The notes below the pieces were generated by a model that ran no database searches, was not told the origin of the DNA, and was given only the letters and a program-made list of their open reading frames with translations. From an uncultured Desulfovibrio sp. (GTDB lineage: Bacteria; Desulfobacterota; Desulfovibrionia; Desulfovibrionales; Desulfovibrionaceae), in assembly GCF_944324505.1 (NCBI RefSeq), contig NZ_CALUWO010000009.1:17027-81026 (forward strand): DNA of 64,000 bases, read 5' to 3'. How positions within the stretch are numbered: position 1 is the first letter of the stretch; every line of letters begins with the position of its first letter. Positions 31,154 to 40,090 of the stretch are shown here, piece after piece. The position numbers were made by a program, and so were the translations under genes.

Positions 31154-32917
31154 ATGAACAACCTGAAGGAAATCCAGCAAATTCAATCCCTCATCGCCAA
31201 GGGCAAGAGTTCGGGCTTTCTCACCTTCGACGAGGTGAGCAAGGCCCTGCCCGTGGAGATGAATACCTCGGAGCAGTTCGAGGAAATCATCGGTATTTTT
31301 GAGGAGCTGGAAATCGCCATTGTCGATTCCGAAAAGGAAGGCAAAAAAATTTCTGCCGCTCCCGCCGAAGCCGATGATGACGTGACATCACTGGACCTGG
31401 CCGAAGACGAGGAATCTGCGGATTATTCCTCGCGCAGCACTGACCCCGTGCGCATGTATCTGCGCGAAATGGGCGCCGTGCCCCTGCTGGACAGGGACGG
31501 CGAAGTGGTCATTGCCAAAAAGATCGAAATGGGCGAGCAGGATGTGCTCTATGCGCTGGTGGAAGTTCCCGTGGCTGTGGAGGAACTCATCAACGTGGGC
31601 GAAGACCTGCGCCAGAACCGCATCAAGCTCAAGGATGTGGTCAAGACCATAGAAGAAGATGACCCCAGCGAAGACGAAATGAACCAGCGCTCGCGCGTCA
31701 TCATGCTCATGGACGAAATCAAGGCCGTCTACAAGAAGAAGCGCAAAATCTACAAGAAACTTGATGACTGCAACACCCTGGAACGCAAGGTAACGGCCAT
31801 CCAGAAGGAAATCATCGCCTACAAGGAAGAAATCGTTTCCCGCCTGCGTGACATCAAGCTGGAAAAGACGCTCATCGACCGCATCATCGAAACGGTGGAA
31901 GACTACGTGCGCCAGATGCACAACTGCCAGCGCGATCTCTCTGCCTACATTCTTTCCACGGGCCGGACGCAGGCCGAGATTCAGGCCCTGTTCGACGGCC
32001 TGGAAAAGCGCGAGATCAACCCCAATGACGCCGCGCGCGAGCTGGGCCTTTCCGTGGACGAGCTGTTCTCCTTCAAGGAAATGATCCTGGGCAAGATTGA
32101 AATCCTCAAGCGCCTCCAGGAAAAATGCTGCCACAATGTGACGGACCTGGAAGAAGTGCTCTGGCGCATCAAGCGCGGCAACAATGCCGCCATGCGCGCC
32201 AAACAGGAACTCATCCGCTCCAACCTGCGTCTTGTGGTTTCCATTGCCAAGAAATACACCAATCGTGGCCTGCAGTTCCTTGACCTTATCCAGGAAGGCA
32301 ATATCGGCCTCATGAAGGCCGTGGACAAGTTCGAGTATCAGCGCGGCTACAAGTTCTCCACCTATGCCACGTGGTGGATACGCCAGGCCATTACCCGGGC
32401 CATTGCGGATCAGGCCCGCACCATCCGCATACCCGTGCACATGATCGAAACCATCAACAAGCTCATCCGCACCTCGCGCTACCTTGTGCAGGAACTGGGA
32501 CGCGATCCCACGCCCGAGGAAATCGCCGAGCGCATGGAATATCCGGTGGAAAAGGTCAAGAAGGTGCTCAAGATCGCCAAGGAACCCATTTCCCTGGAAA
32601 CGCCCATCGGCGATGAGGAAGATTCCAGCCTGGGCGATTTCATCGAGGACAAGAAGGCCGTGGCCCCGGCGGAAGAAGTGATCAATACCAAGCTCAGCGA
32701 GCAGCTTGCCGCGGTGCTGGCCGATCTCACCCCTCGTGAGGAACAGGTGCTGCGCAAGCGTTTCGGCATTGCCGAAAAGAGCGACCATACCCTCGAGGAA
32801 GTGGGGCGCCTCTTCAACGTGACCCGTGAGCGCATCCGCCAGATCGAGGCAAAGGCCCTGCGCAAGCTGCGCCATCCCGTGCGCAGTCAGACCCTGCGCA
32901 CCTATTACGACAACTGA
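31154..32917 (+). CDS. rpoD: Primary sigma factor RpoD (sigma 70)
   Basis: The housekeeping sigma factor, 587 residues. Region 1.1 is the acidic N-terminus; region 1.2 starts near [16 protein letters not shown]; a long non-conserved region with coiled-coil character follows; region 2 has [19 protein letters not shown] and the melting/-10 helix with [10 protein letters not shown]; region 3 and the region 4 helix-turn-helix [24 protein letters not shown] close the protein. It is expected to recognise the TTGACA/TATAAT-type promoters seen in this window. It ends with a strong 15-bp hairpin. Confidence 0.98.
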   Translation: MNNLKEIQQIQSLIAKGKSSGFLTFDEVSKALPVEMNTSEQFEEIIGIFEELEIAIVDSEKEGKKISAAPAEADDDVTSLDLAEDEESADYSSRSTDPVRMYLREMGAVPLLDRDGEVVIAKKIEMGEQDVLYALVEVPVAVEELINVGEDLRQNRIKLKDVVKTIEEDDPSEDEMNQRSRVIMLMDEIKAVYKKKRKIYKKLDDCNTLERKVTAIQKEIIAYKEEIVSRLRDIKLEKTLIDRIIETVEDYVRQMHNCQRDLSAYILSTGRTQAEIQALFDGLEKREINPNDAARELGLSVDELFSFKEMILGKIEILKRLQEKCCHNVTDLEEVLWRIKRGNNAAMRAKQELIRSNLRLVVSIAKKYTNRGLQFLDLIQEGNIGLMKAVDKFEYQRGYKFSTYATWWIRQAITRAIADQARTIRIPVHMIETINKLIRTSRYLVQELGRDPTPEEIAERMEYPVEKVKKVLKIAKEPISLETPIGDEEDSSLGDFIEDKKAVAPAEEVINTKLSEQLAAVLADLTPREEQVLRKRFGIAEKSDHTLEEVGRLFNVTRERIRQIEAKALRKLRHPVRSQTLRTYYDN

Positions 32918-32940
32918 TTTGCCCAGGCCCCCTTGTTCCC

Positions 32941-32979
32941 CCAGGCCGCTGAAAAGCCCTTTTTCAGCGGCCTGGGGAT
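32941..32979 (+). terminator. Hairpin terminator after rpoD
   Basis: A 15-bp perfect stem, CCAGGCCGCTGAAAA with TTTTCAGCGGCCTGG, lies 24 bases after the rpoD stop. The A-tract to T-tract part of the stem works as a bidirectional terminator and a short GGATTTT tail follows. Confidence 0.75.
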
Positions 32980-33009
32980 TTTCGCAGCCGCATGAAAAAA
33001 GGATGTCGC

Positions 33010-33801
33010 ATGGACCTTCCCTTTTTCGGACACCGCCCCGGCCGAGCACACCGGCTCATTCTGGCCTGTCTCCTGGCCGCCCTTCTGGGGGGAGCGCTAT
33101 GTCTGCCCCCGCTGTCCGCTCGTGCCGAAGCGGCGGAAACGGACAGTGCCACGGTCACGCCTCCGCCTGCCGCCTCCCTGTCACGCCCGGACCTGGAACC
33201 GCTGCGCACCGTGGGCACCGCCACCGTGGCCAGCTGTCTGGACGGCGATACCCTCACCCTCACCTCGCGCCGTACCGTGCGTCTGGCGGGCATCGACACC
33301 CCGGAAATGAAGGGCCGCACGGGCAAACCCCAGTATTACGCCCGCGAATCCAGAAATCTCCTGCGCGAGGCTGCGCGCGGCCAGACTGTCCGCTTGTTTC
33401 AGGCCGGGGAAAAAACGCAGGATCGCTACGGCCGCATCGTGGCCGATGTGCAGCTGCATGACGGCCGCTCGCTCAGTGCCTTCATGCTGGAACAGGGAGC
33501 CGCCTACTTCTACCCGCACACGGACCTGACGCCTGCCTATCAGGACTGGCTGCGCTCCCTGCAGGCCCGCGCCATCCATGAACGCCGGGGCATGTGGGCC
33601 TGGCTGCTGGCCCAGCCCTTTGCCCTGCAAAGCTATACGGGCAACAAGCGCAGCCTGCGCTTCTTTCCGGCGGATTCCCGCGAGGCGCAGTCCATCAAGC
33701 CGCGCAACCGCATTCACTTCGGCACCCTCATGGATGCCTTTCTGGCCGGCTACGCGCCGGCCCGCAACGCCAGTCCCTGGCCGGAGGCCGACGCACAATG
33801 A
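33010..33801 (+). CDS. Secreted thermonuclease-family (SNase-like) nuclease
   Basis: A 263-residue protein with an N-terminal signal/anchor (hydrophobic stretch about residues 15-40) and a staphylococcal-nuclease domain showing the catalytic pattern: [14 protein letters not shown] (Arg and Glu) and the second Arg in RYGRIVADV. These residues bind calcium and the phosphodiester in SNase. It degrades DNA or RNA outside the cytoplasm. ATG 33010 has AAAAAAGGAT at the right distance; an upstream ATG at 32992 lacks a ribosome site. Its stop TGA overlaps the queC start (ATGA), indicating co-translation. Confidence 0.88.
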   Translation: MDLPFFGHRPGRAHRLILACLLAALLGGALCLPPLSARAEAAETDSATVTPPPAASLSRPDLEPLRTVGTATVASCLDGDTLTLTSRRTVRLAGIDTPEMKGRTGKPQYYARESRNLLREAARGQTVRLFQAGEKTQDRYGRIVADVQLHDGRSLSAFMLEQGAAYFYPHTDLTPAYQDWLRSLQARAIHERRGMWAWLLAQPFALQSYTGNKRSLRFFPADSREAQSIKPRNRIHFGTLMDAFLAGYAPARNASPWPEADAQ

Positions 33802-34553
33802 GCCTACCAGCAGCCCCTGCCCCGTCGCTGTCCACTCAGGAGGCGGTGGTCATCTTTTCCGGCGGGCAGGATTCGGCCACCTGTCTGGCCTGGAGCCTGA
33901 ACCGCTTTGCCCGGGTGCATACCCTGGGCTTTGACTATGGTCAGCGCCATCATGTGGAATTGCAGTGCCGTCAGCGGGTCCGTGCGGGCATTGCCGCCCT
34001 TTCGCCGCTCTGGTCCTCCCGCCTGACTGACGACCACCTGCTGACGCTGGACATCTACCGGCACGAAGCCGCCAATGCCCTGACCACGGACCGCACAGCG
34101 CCCCCCGGCACACGGGAAAAAAACGGCCTTCCCGACACCTTTGTGCCGGGCCGTAACCTGCTCTTTATCCTGCAAGCTGCCATCTGGGCCTATGCGCGCG
34201 GCATACGGCACCTGGTTACAGGGGTCTGCCAGACGGATTCTTCCGGCTACCCCGACTGCCGCGACGACAGCATCAAGGCCCTGCAGGTGGCCATCAATCT
34301 GGGCATGGACAGCCGCTACGTCCTGCATACGCCGCTCATGTGGCTGGACAAATGCGCCACCTGGCAGCTTGCCGCCGCGCTGGGGGGAGACGCCCTGGTG
34401 AACTGCATTGTGGAAGAAAGCCACACCTGCTATGCCGGCACGCGCGGCCAGCGCCATCCCTGGGGCTACGGCTGCGGCCAGTGTCCGGCCTGCCAGCTGC
34501 GCGCCAGAGGCTATGCCGCCTATCTGGCCAGCAAGGAAGGCTCCCGTGCCTGA
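33798..34553 (+). CDS. queC: 7-cyano-7-deazaguanine synthase
   Basis: Makes preQ0 from carboxydeazaguanine, ammonia and ATP for queuosine synthesis. The 251-residue protein has the PP-loop [13 protein letters not shown] and the C-terminal zinc site [13 protein letters not shown] 33798 overlaps the nuclease stop by four bases, with GGAGG upstream; a longer frame from 33594 is not similar to the family. The following gene starts by overlapping the queC stop. QueD, QueE and QueF are not in this window. Confidence 0.95.
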   Translation: MSLPAAPAPSLSTQEAVVIFSGGQDSATCLAWSLNRFARVHTLGFDYGQRHHVELQCRQRVRAGIAALSPLWSSRLTDDHLLTLDIYRHEAANALTTDRTAPPGTREKNGLPDTFVPGRNLLFILQAAIWAYARGIRHLVTGVCQTDSSGYPDCRDDSIKALQVAINLGMDSRYVLHTPLMWLDKCATWQLAAALGGDALVNCIVEESHTCYAGTRGQRHPWGYGCGQCPACQLRARGYAAYLASKEGSRA

Positions 34554-35067
34554 ACACAAAAAAATCCTCTCCGCCGCGCAGGGCGTGGAGGCCGGACGCA
34601 TTCTTTTTGCCCTGAACACGCAGGAAGATGCCGCCCTGCGCATGCTGGCCGCCTGCGGCATTCCCGCAGCCTGCTGCACCGGCGACGCCGGCTGGCGTCT
34701 GCATGCCGAATGGTGTGCCTTTGTGCATGCCGCCGTTACCAGCAGCCTCATGCAGCATGCGCCCAACACGGTGCTGCTGGCCTATCTGCGGCAGACCGGT
34801 TCCCTGCTGGCAGCCGCAGGAACCACCACGCCCCAGGACCTGCACAAGGATATTCAGACCTTTGTGGACGGCCCCTTTGCCGCCTACATGCCTCTGCTGG
34901 CCCAGGAACAGCCCCAGCGCTGTCCGGCCCTGTTCTGCCAACGGGTGCTGCCGGACCTGCCCCCCGGGCAGGCGCTGCCTGTACAGGCCCGCCTGGCTGC
35001 CGCCATGGCCCTGCTGCTGGGCGCCCTGAACGACAAGCTGGACCAGTACGACATCAGGCCAGACTAG
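34546..35067 (+). CDS. Unknown protein translationally coupled to queC
   Basis: A 173-residue protein starting at GTG 34546, which overlaps the queC stop by eight bases and has AAGGAAGG upstream. I do not recognise the family. It is soluble, with many Cys and Ala residues ([37 protein letters not shown]), mostly helical, and a predicted acidic C-terminus ([13 protein letters not shown]). No metal-binding motif is clean enough to call. The coupling to queC suggests a role in deazaguanine metabolism or simply shared transcription. Confidence 0.65.
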   Translation: MPEHKKILSAAQGVEAGRILFALNTQEDAALRMLAACGIPAACCTGDAGWRLHAEWCAFVHAAVTSSLMQHAPNTVLLAYLRQTGSLLAAAGTTTPQDLHKDIQTFVDGPFAAYMPLLAQEQPQRCPALFCQRVLPDLPPGQALPVQARLAAAMALLLGALNDKLDQYDIRPD

Positions 35068-35250
35068 ACGCTGCTGCCGCAGGAAGGGCAACAGAACCTT
35101 CCGGGCGCTGCACGCCAGGGCGATGCCGTTTTCCGTGCAGGCCCCTCGCGAGCCGCTATCGTGGCGCGCTGCCGTGCGTCCTGTGGCAGATGCGCCTTGG
35201 GCGGCGCTGCCGCCGATTCCACGCATCGCCCTGTCCACAGGACAGCAAAG

Positions 35251-35279
35251 AGGGGAAGCCGCAGCGTACAGCTTCCCCT
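35251..35279. terminator. Bidirectional hairpin between convergent genes
   Basis: AGGGGAAGC pairs perfectly with GCTTCCCCT around an 11-nt loop between the queC-coupled gene and the carbamoyltransferase paralogue, which are transcribed towards each other. Confidence 0.65.
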
Positions 35280-35320
35280 TCGTTTGTCACCTGGCCGGAC
35301 AGCGCGCAGCGTTGTGCCGA

Positions 35321-36205
35321 TCAGTTTTCCAGAAATACCCAGTGCAGCAGACGCTTATGCACGCGCAGGCGATTTTCGGCCTGCAACAGCAGCAGGGAGC
35401 GGGAACTTTCGGCCAGCCCTCTGTCTACCGTGATTGCCCGGATGGGCTGGGACCCCAGCAGCACATGGGCGCCCGGCGCCGCCTTGTCCAGCAGCGCCGG
35501 CGTGATGGACCAGCGCTCTTCATCCTCGGCAGCCAGTTCACTGCGGCAGCCGGCAAAGACGTACTGGCTCCCGGCAACCGCCTGTTCCGGCGTATCCACA
35601 AGGGTCAGCTCCACGCCAAAGCGGCGGGCGGCGTCACGCACCGCGGCGGGATCATTGCGCGGCGGCAGGGAAACCTGAAGCGAGTAGGGGAAATACTGCA
35701 TGGCCTCGATGAGGGAATACAGCGTTCCGTTGGCACAGCCCACCCAGCCGACGCGAACGCCCTGCAGATTGTCGCGGGAATACTTGAGCATGCAGGCAAT
35801 GTCAGCCAGCGCATGGGCCGGATGGCCATCAGGACTGCCGGCATTGATGACCGGATACTTCACGTCGGCCTCGCGCTTTGCCCAGACAGAGGCCGGAAAG
35901 CCATAGAGGTACATGCAGTCCACATAGTAATTGATGACGCCCAAGAGCTGCACCTGATGGCGGTGCAGCTCCTCGCGCCAGTCCCCCACGGTTCCCTGAT
36001 ACAGGGTCGCTCCGTTCATCTGGCGCACGGCAGCCGTGATGCACAGGCGCTCCGGCAGGGACTCCTGCGCAAAAAGCAGCAGGGCCACCCGCTCGGTCAT
36101 GAAGTCGGTCTGCGTGCGCGCATCGGGAATTCCCCGGGCCTGCTGCACGATCAGCCAGCTGCCCGCCTCGCCAAGGTCCTGCAAACTCAATACGTGTCGC
36201 GGCAT
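35321..36205 (-). CDS. Ornithine-carbamoyltransferase-like paralogue with lost carbamoyl-phosphate motif
   Basis: A 294-residue protein with the overall plan of ornithine/aspartate carbamoyltransferases: an N-terminal domain, the VKYPVINAGSPDGHPAHALADI segment aligning with the HPTQ region, and a C-terminal nucleotide-fold half (LQGVRVGWVGCANGTLYSLIEAM...). The signature STRTR of true enzymes reads SLPER, and the HCLP ornithine-side loop reads LLGSQP, so carbamoyl phosphate binding should be impaired. It could have another substrate (as the related YgeW/UTC proteins do), or be a regulatory paralogue of the complete argF at the left edge. ATG 36205 has GGAGGTG upstream. Its neighbours are convergent and unrelated. 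Confidence 0.75.
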   Translation of the reverse strand: MPRHVLSLQDLGEAGSWLIVQQARGIPDARTQTDFMTERVALLLFAQESLPERLCITAAVRQMNGATLYQGTVGDWREELHRHQVQLLGVINYYVDCMYLYGFPASVWAKREADVKYPVINAGSPDGHPAHALADIACMLKYSRDNLQGVRVGWVGCANGTLYSLIEAMQYFPYSLQVSLPPRNDPAAVRDAARRFGVELTLVDTPEQAVAGSQYVFAGCRSELAAEDEERWSITPALLDKAAPGAHVLLGSQPIRAITVDRGLAESSRSLLLLQAENRLRVHKRLLHWVFLEN

Positions 36206-36381
36206 AAAAGCACCTCCGTTGGCTTTTTGCCTTTTAAAAATAGCAGCAGGCGATAACGCTGTCCAGCAGGCCCCGGAAATATTGCCCTTGTTCCTGTGAG
36301 GAAATGCGCGTAGACTATTGCCCGTTTTACACAGCGGCAACGGCCTTCACGCCATGCCCCAAACTTTTGCAAGGACCTGCC

Positions 36382-37053
36382 ATGCACGCGTTTATCTTTG
36401 ATCTGGACGGCACCCTGCTGGATACCCTGGCGGATATCGCTGCTGCCTGCAACACCATGCTGGCCGCCCACGGCTATCCCGTCCATAGCGTGGAATCCTA
36501 TCGGCAGCGGGTGGGCAACGGTTTCGGCAAGCTGGTGCGCCGCGCCCTGCCGGCAGAGACGCTGGAAGAGCTGCGGCAGCAGGCCCCGGACGAACAGGCC
36601 ATCGAGGCCCTCGTGCAGGAAACACGCCTTGCCTACAGCCGGCACATCAACGACCACACCCGCCCCTATGACGGCATCCCGGAGGCTCTGGCAGAACTGC
36701 GCCGGCGCGGCATGCGCCTGGGCGTGCTTTCCAACAAGACCGACGAATACACCCGTGCCCTCATTGCGGCCCACTTTCCCGGCGTGTTCTGCGCGGTGCG
36801 CGGCGCCAGGAAGGACACCCCGCTCAAGCCCGCCCCCGACGGCGCCCGTGCTGTGATCGCTGCCACAGGCACGGAAGCCGCTCTGTGCTTTTATGTGGGA
36901 GACAGTGATGTGGACATGCTCACAGCCCGCCATGCCGGCATGGTCGGCGTGGGCGTTGCCTGGGGATTCCGCGGTCTGGCGGAAGTGCAGGCCGCCGGCG
37001 CTGCGCGCATTGTCCACCATCCCGACGAACTCCCCGCCCTGCTCGACCACTGA
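36382..37053 (+). CDS. HAD-family phosphatase (phosphoglycolate phosphatase-like)
   Basis: A 223-residue HAD hydrolase: motif I FDLDGTLLDT with the nucleophile Asp, a helical cap, motif II S (LSNKT), and motif III/IV in KPAPDG and VGDSDVDML. The closest family is Gph, which hydrolyses phosphoglycolate, but HAD substrates are hard to predict. ATG 36382 has AAGGACCTGCC upstream; an earlier frame from 36304 lacks similarity. It runs in the same direction as the next 4Fe-4S gene, 58 bases away. Confidence 0.88.
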   Translation: MHAFIFDLDGTLLDTLADIAAACNTMLAAHGYPVHSVESYRQRVGNGFGKLVRRALPAETLEELRQQAPDEQAIEALVQETRLAYSRHINDHTRPYDGIPEALAELRRRGMRLGVLSNKTDEYTRALIAAHFPGVFCAVRGARKDTPLKPAPDGARAVIAATGTEAALCFYVGDSDVDMLTARHAGMVGVGVAWGFRGLAEVQAAGAARIVHHPDELPALLDH

Positions 37054-37111
37054 TCCCCATGGCCGGACAGGCCGCGGACACACCCTATACGCCTGTTCTG
37101 GAGAATGCCCT

Positions 37112-37792
37112 ATGCAACGTCCCATCATTGAAATCGACGAAGAAAAGTGCACGGGCTGCGGCCAGTGCATTCTGGATTGTGCCGAAGGTGCCCTGGCCAT
37201 CATCGACGGCAAGGCCCGTCTGGTGAGCGAGGTCTTCTGCGACGGTCTGGGCGCCTGCCTCAACTGCCCGCACGGCGCGCTGCGCCTGGTCACACGTGAG
37301 GCGCCGGCCTTTGACGAGGCTGCTGCCCTGGCTGCCAAGGCCAGGCGCAGCGGCCAGCCCGCGTCCTGTGCCGGCAGCGCGCCCCGCCAGCTTGCGCCCC
37401 TGCGCTCTCTGACACCAACGGAACAGGGCGCGGATCCCGTGGCCAGCACGGCTACATGGCCGTTGCAGCTGCGCCTTGTGCCGCCCACGGCCCCTTTTCT
37501 GCGCGGGGCGCATCTGCTGCTGGCCGCCCATTGTGCGGGTTTCTGCCTGCCCCGTCTGCACGAGGACTGGCTTGCCGGGCGGGTGCCGGTCATTGCCTGC
37601 CCCAAGCTGGATGATCCCGCGGCAAGCCGCCAGGCCCTGACGGCGCTGCTGACCCATGGCGGCATTGCCGCCGTCACGGTGCTGCGCATGAGTGTTCCCT
37701 GCTGCGGCGGCCTGGAGCGCCTGCTGCATCAGGCCATGGACGCCTCCGGCTGGCAGGGTGCGGTAAGCAGCCGCACCGTACGCCTGCCATAA
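37112..37792 (+). CDS. 4Fe-4S protein with C-terminal Cys-rich domain
   Basis: A 226-residue protein. The N-terminus holds a complete [4Fe-4S] motif CTGCGQCILDC (about residues 13-23) and a second Cys set in FCDGLGACLNCPHGAL. The C-terminal half has conserved Cys in AHCAGFC, IACPKLDD and VPCCGGLE, resembling a domain found in ferredoxin-like proteins of strict anaerobes; the exact reaction is unknown, but a redox carrier or regulatory role is likely. The start has GGAG upstream. It is 58 bases after the HAD gene and 73 bases before metA. Confidence 0.8.
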   Translation: MQRPIIEIDEEKCTGCGQCILDCAEGALAIIDGKARLVSEVFCDGLGACLNCPHGALRLVTREAPAFDEAAALAAKARRSGQPASCAGSAPRQLAPLRSLTPTEQGADPVASTATWPLQLRLVPPTAPFLRGAHLLLAAHCAGFCLPRLHEDWLAGRVPVIACPKLDDPAASRQALTALLTHGGIAAVTVLRMSVPCCGGLERLLHQAMDASGWQGAVSSRTVRLP

Positions 37793-37804
37793 TTTTTTTC
37801 TGCC

Positions 37805-37832
37805 TTGACAAAACATACTTCATCGCTAAGTT
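37805..37832 (+). promoter_or_regulatory. Candidate promoter of metA
   Basis: A perfect TTGACA lies 55 bases before the metA ATG; TAAGTT follows after 16 bases as the best -10 candidate (three of six). The leader is too short for a SAM riboswitch. Confidence 0.4.
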
Positions 37833-37865
37833 TATAGCACACCCCCCAACGTCACGAGGTTACCG

Positions 37866-38798
37866 ATGCCTATCAAGATTCCCGCCGATCTCCCCGCCCG
37901 CCTGGAACTGGAAAACGAAAACATCTTCGTCATGACCGAAGAGCGCGCCCGGAGTCAGGACATCCGTCCGCTGGAGCTGGCCATCGTCAACCTCATGCCC
38001 ACCAAGATCGCCACGGAAACGCAGCTGCTGCGCCTGCTGGGCAATTCTCCGCTTCAGGTCAACATCACCCTGCTGCGGACCATGCAGCATGAGTCCAAGA
38101 ATACGCCCCTCCAGCATCTGGAGCGTTTCTACCGGACATTCGAGCAGATACGCAACCGCCGTTTTGACGGCATGGTGGTGACGGGGGCACCGGTGGAGCA
38201 CCTGCCCTTTGAAGCCGTAGACTACTGGCAGGAACTGCGTGACATCATGGAATATGCCAACAGCCACGTGTATTCCACGCTGTACATCTGCTGGGCGGCA
38301 CAGGCAGCGCTCTACCATTTTTACGGCATTCCCAAGTATGACCTGCCGACCAAGCGATCGGGCATCTTCCGGCACCATGTGCTGCATGCCTCCTGCCGCC
38401 TCTTCCGCGGCTTTGACGACGAGTTTCCCGCGCCCCATTCCCGGCATACGGAAATTCGCGCCGAGGATGTGGCCAAGGTACCCAATCTGCGCATTCTGGC
38501 CGAGTCGGACGAGGCAGGCCTGACACTGGTGGAAAGTGTGGACCACAAGCAGGTCTTCATGACCGGACACCTGGAATATGACCGCGGCACCCTGGATGCC
38601 GAGTACCGGCGGGATCTCCTGCGCGGCATGAATCCGCAGCCTCCGCTGCACTACTATCCCCAGGAGGACCCCCAGCGGATGCCCCTCATGACCTGGCGTG
38701 CCCATGCCCACCTTTTCTACAGCAACTGGCTCAACTACTACGTCTACCAGGATACGCCGTTCGACTTCACCCGAGAAGCAGGCGACGACAATGTGTGA
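37866..38798 (+). CDS. metA: Homoserine O-acyltransferase MetA (predicted acetyl-CoA type)
   Basis: Activates homoserine for methionine synthesis. The 310-residue protein has the MetA triad Cys142 (YICWAAQ), His235 and Glu237 (GHLEYD). The acyl-donor residue at position 111 is Glu (APVEHLPF), as in the Bacillus cereus type that uses acetyl-CoA; the E. coli succinyl-CoA enzyme has Gly there. So this should be homoserine O-acetyltransferase despite being of the MetA fold. It is immediately upstream of the Rrf2-nifU-nifS unit (8 bases to the regulator), so methionine and cluster assembly genes may share a transcript. Confidence 0.93.
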   Translation: MPIKIPADLPARLELENENIFVMTEERARSQDIRPLELAIVNLMPTKIATETQLLRLLGNSPLQVNITLLRTMQHESKNTPLQHLERFYRTFEQIRNRRFDGMVVTGAPVEHLPFEAVDYWQELRDIMEYANSHVYSTLYICWAAQAALYHFYGIPKYDLPTKRSGIFRHHVLHASCRLFRGFDDEFPAPHSRHTEIRAEDVAKVPNLRILAESDEAGLTLVESVDHKQVFMTGHLEYDRGTLDAEYRRDLLRGMNPQPPLHYYPQEDPQRMPLMTWRAHAHLFYSNWLNYYVYQDTPFDFTREAGDDNV

Positions 38799-38805
38799 GG
38801 ACGTT

Positions 38806-39216
38806 ATGAAGTTTTCTACGCGAACCCGATACGGCCTGCGCTTTCTGCTGCGCCTGGCGCAGCAGCCGGACGCAAGCCTTGTGCAACTGGGACAGGTTGC
38901 CCATGACGAAAAGATATCCTCCGGCTATCTGGAACAGATTGTGCGTGCCCTCAAGCCCCTGGGGATTCTTCATGCCGTGCGCGGGTCAGGAGGCGGCTAC
39001 CGCCTGGCGAAGCCCGCCAGCGAAATTTCCATGGAAGATGTCTTTTCACGACTGGAAGGGGAAATCTCTCCTGTTTCCTGTCTGGCCAAGGGCAAACACT
39101 GCGCCCGACAGAACGAATGCAGCTCGCACACCTTCTGGTGTGAACTGGATGCTCATATCCGAACCTTCCTGCGCAATCGAACGCTGCAGGATATCATTGA
39201 TTCCGAAAAGGGCTAG
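38806..39216 (+). CDS. Rrf2/IscR-type Fe-S sensing transcription regulator
   Basis: A 136-residue regulator: N-terminal winged helix (MKFSTRTRYGLRFLLRLAQQP, recognition helix SSGYLEQIVRALKPLG), then the three cluster ligands Cys92, Cys99 and Cys105 (IscR uses 92, 98, 104). It should sense the cell's Fe-S status and repress or activate the nifU-nifS unit directly downstream (18 bases). ATG 38806 has GAGG upstream and gives the family start MKFST; an earlier ATG at 38791 would add five residues. Likely autoregulated. Confidence 0.93.
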   Translation: MKFSTRTRYGLRFLLRLAQQPDASLVQLGQVAHDEKISSGYLEQIVRALKPLGILHAVRGSGGGYRLAKPASEISMEDVFSRLEGEISPVSCLAKGKHCARQNECSSHTFWCELDAHIRTFLRNRTLQDIIDSEKG

Positions 39217-39233
39217 TCCTCAGGAGAAATAGT

Positions 39234-40088
39234 ATGTGGAACTATACCGAAGCCGTTCATGACCATTTCCTGCATCCCCGCAATGCCGGCGCCCTGGCCG
39301 ATGCCAATGCCGTCGGCGAAGTGGGCAGCATTGCCTGTGGTGACGCGCTCAAGCTCTACCTGCGCATCAATGACGACGGCATCATCGAGGATGCCAGCTT
39401 TGAAACCTTCGGCTGTGCCAGTGCCATCGCCTCCAGCTCTGTCCTGACCGAAATGGTCAAGGGCATACACGTGGACGAGGCCCTGCGCCTCACCAACAAG
39501 GATATTGCCACGGCCCTGGGCGGTCTGCCCCGGGAAAAGATGCACTGCTCCGTCATGGGCGCCGAAGCCCTGGAAGCCGCCATCCGCCAGTGGAAGGGAG
39601 AACCCGCCGTTTCCCATGCCCATGAGGAAGGCAAGCTCATCTGCAAGTGCTTCAACGTGACCGATGCCCAGATTATCCGGGCCATCCGGGAAAACGGCCT
39701 CAGAACCGTGGAAGACGTAACCGACTACACCAAGGCCGGCGGCGCCTGTGGGCAGTGCCTGGATCAGATCGCCGAGATTCTGGCCCAGGAGCTGCACCAG
39801 CCCGGCGCCATGCCCCGCCCTGCCGAGGCGGCTTCCCAGGCCGCCCCCCGGCTGACCAACGTGCAGCGCATGCAGCGCATCCTCACGGTCATTGACAAGG
39901 ACATCCGCCCCCTGCTGGCCGCCGACGGTGGCGACATCGAGCTGGTGGATGTGGACGGACCGCGCGTGCAGGTGAGCTTCCGCGGGCATTGCGCCCAGTG
40001 TCCGGCCAGTGCCGCCACCCTGCATGATCTGGTGGAAGGCCAGCTGCGCGACAAGGTGGAAGCCGACATTACCGTGGAGGCCGTATAG
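39234..40088 (+). CDS. nifU: NifU Fe-S cluster scaffold, three-domain form
   Basis: The scaffold on which clusters are built before transfer. The 284-residue protein has all three NifU modules: an IscU-like N-terminal domain (MWNYTEAVHDHFLHPRNAG, with Cys in ACGD and FGCASA), the central [2Fe-2S] BFD-like domain with CKCFNVTD and CGQC, and the C-terminal NifU/Nfu domain with CAQCPASAA. It lies between the Rrf2 regulator and nifS, with 2 bases to nifS, so translation is coupled. In sulfate reducers such a NIF-type pair commonly serves general cluster assembly rather than nitrogenase. Confidence 0.95.
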   Translation: MWNYTEAVHDHFLHPRNAGALADANAVGEVGSIACGDALKLYLRINDDGIIEDASFETFGCASAIASSSVLTEMVKGIHVDEALRLTNKDIATALGGLPREKMHCSVMGAEALEAAIRQWKGEPAVSHAHEEGKLICKCFNVTDAQIIRAIRENGLRTVEDVTDYTKAGGACGQCLDQIAEILAQELHQPGAMPRPAEAASQAAPRLTNVQRMQRILTVIDKDIRPLLAADGGDIELVDVDGPRVQVSFRGHCAQCPASAATLHDLVEGQLRDKVEADITVEAV

Positions 40089-40090
40089 CC

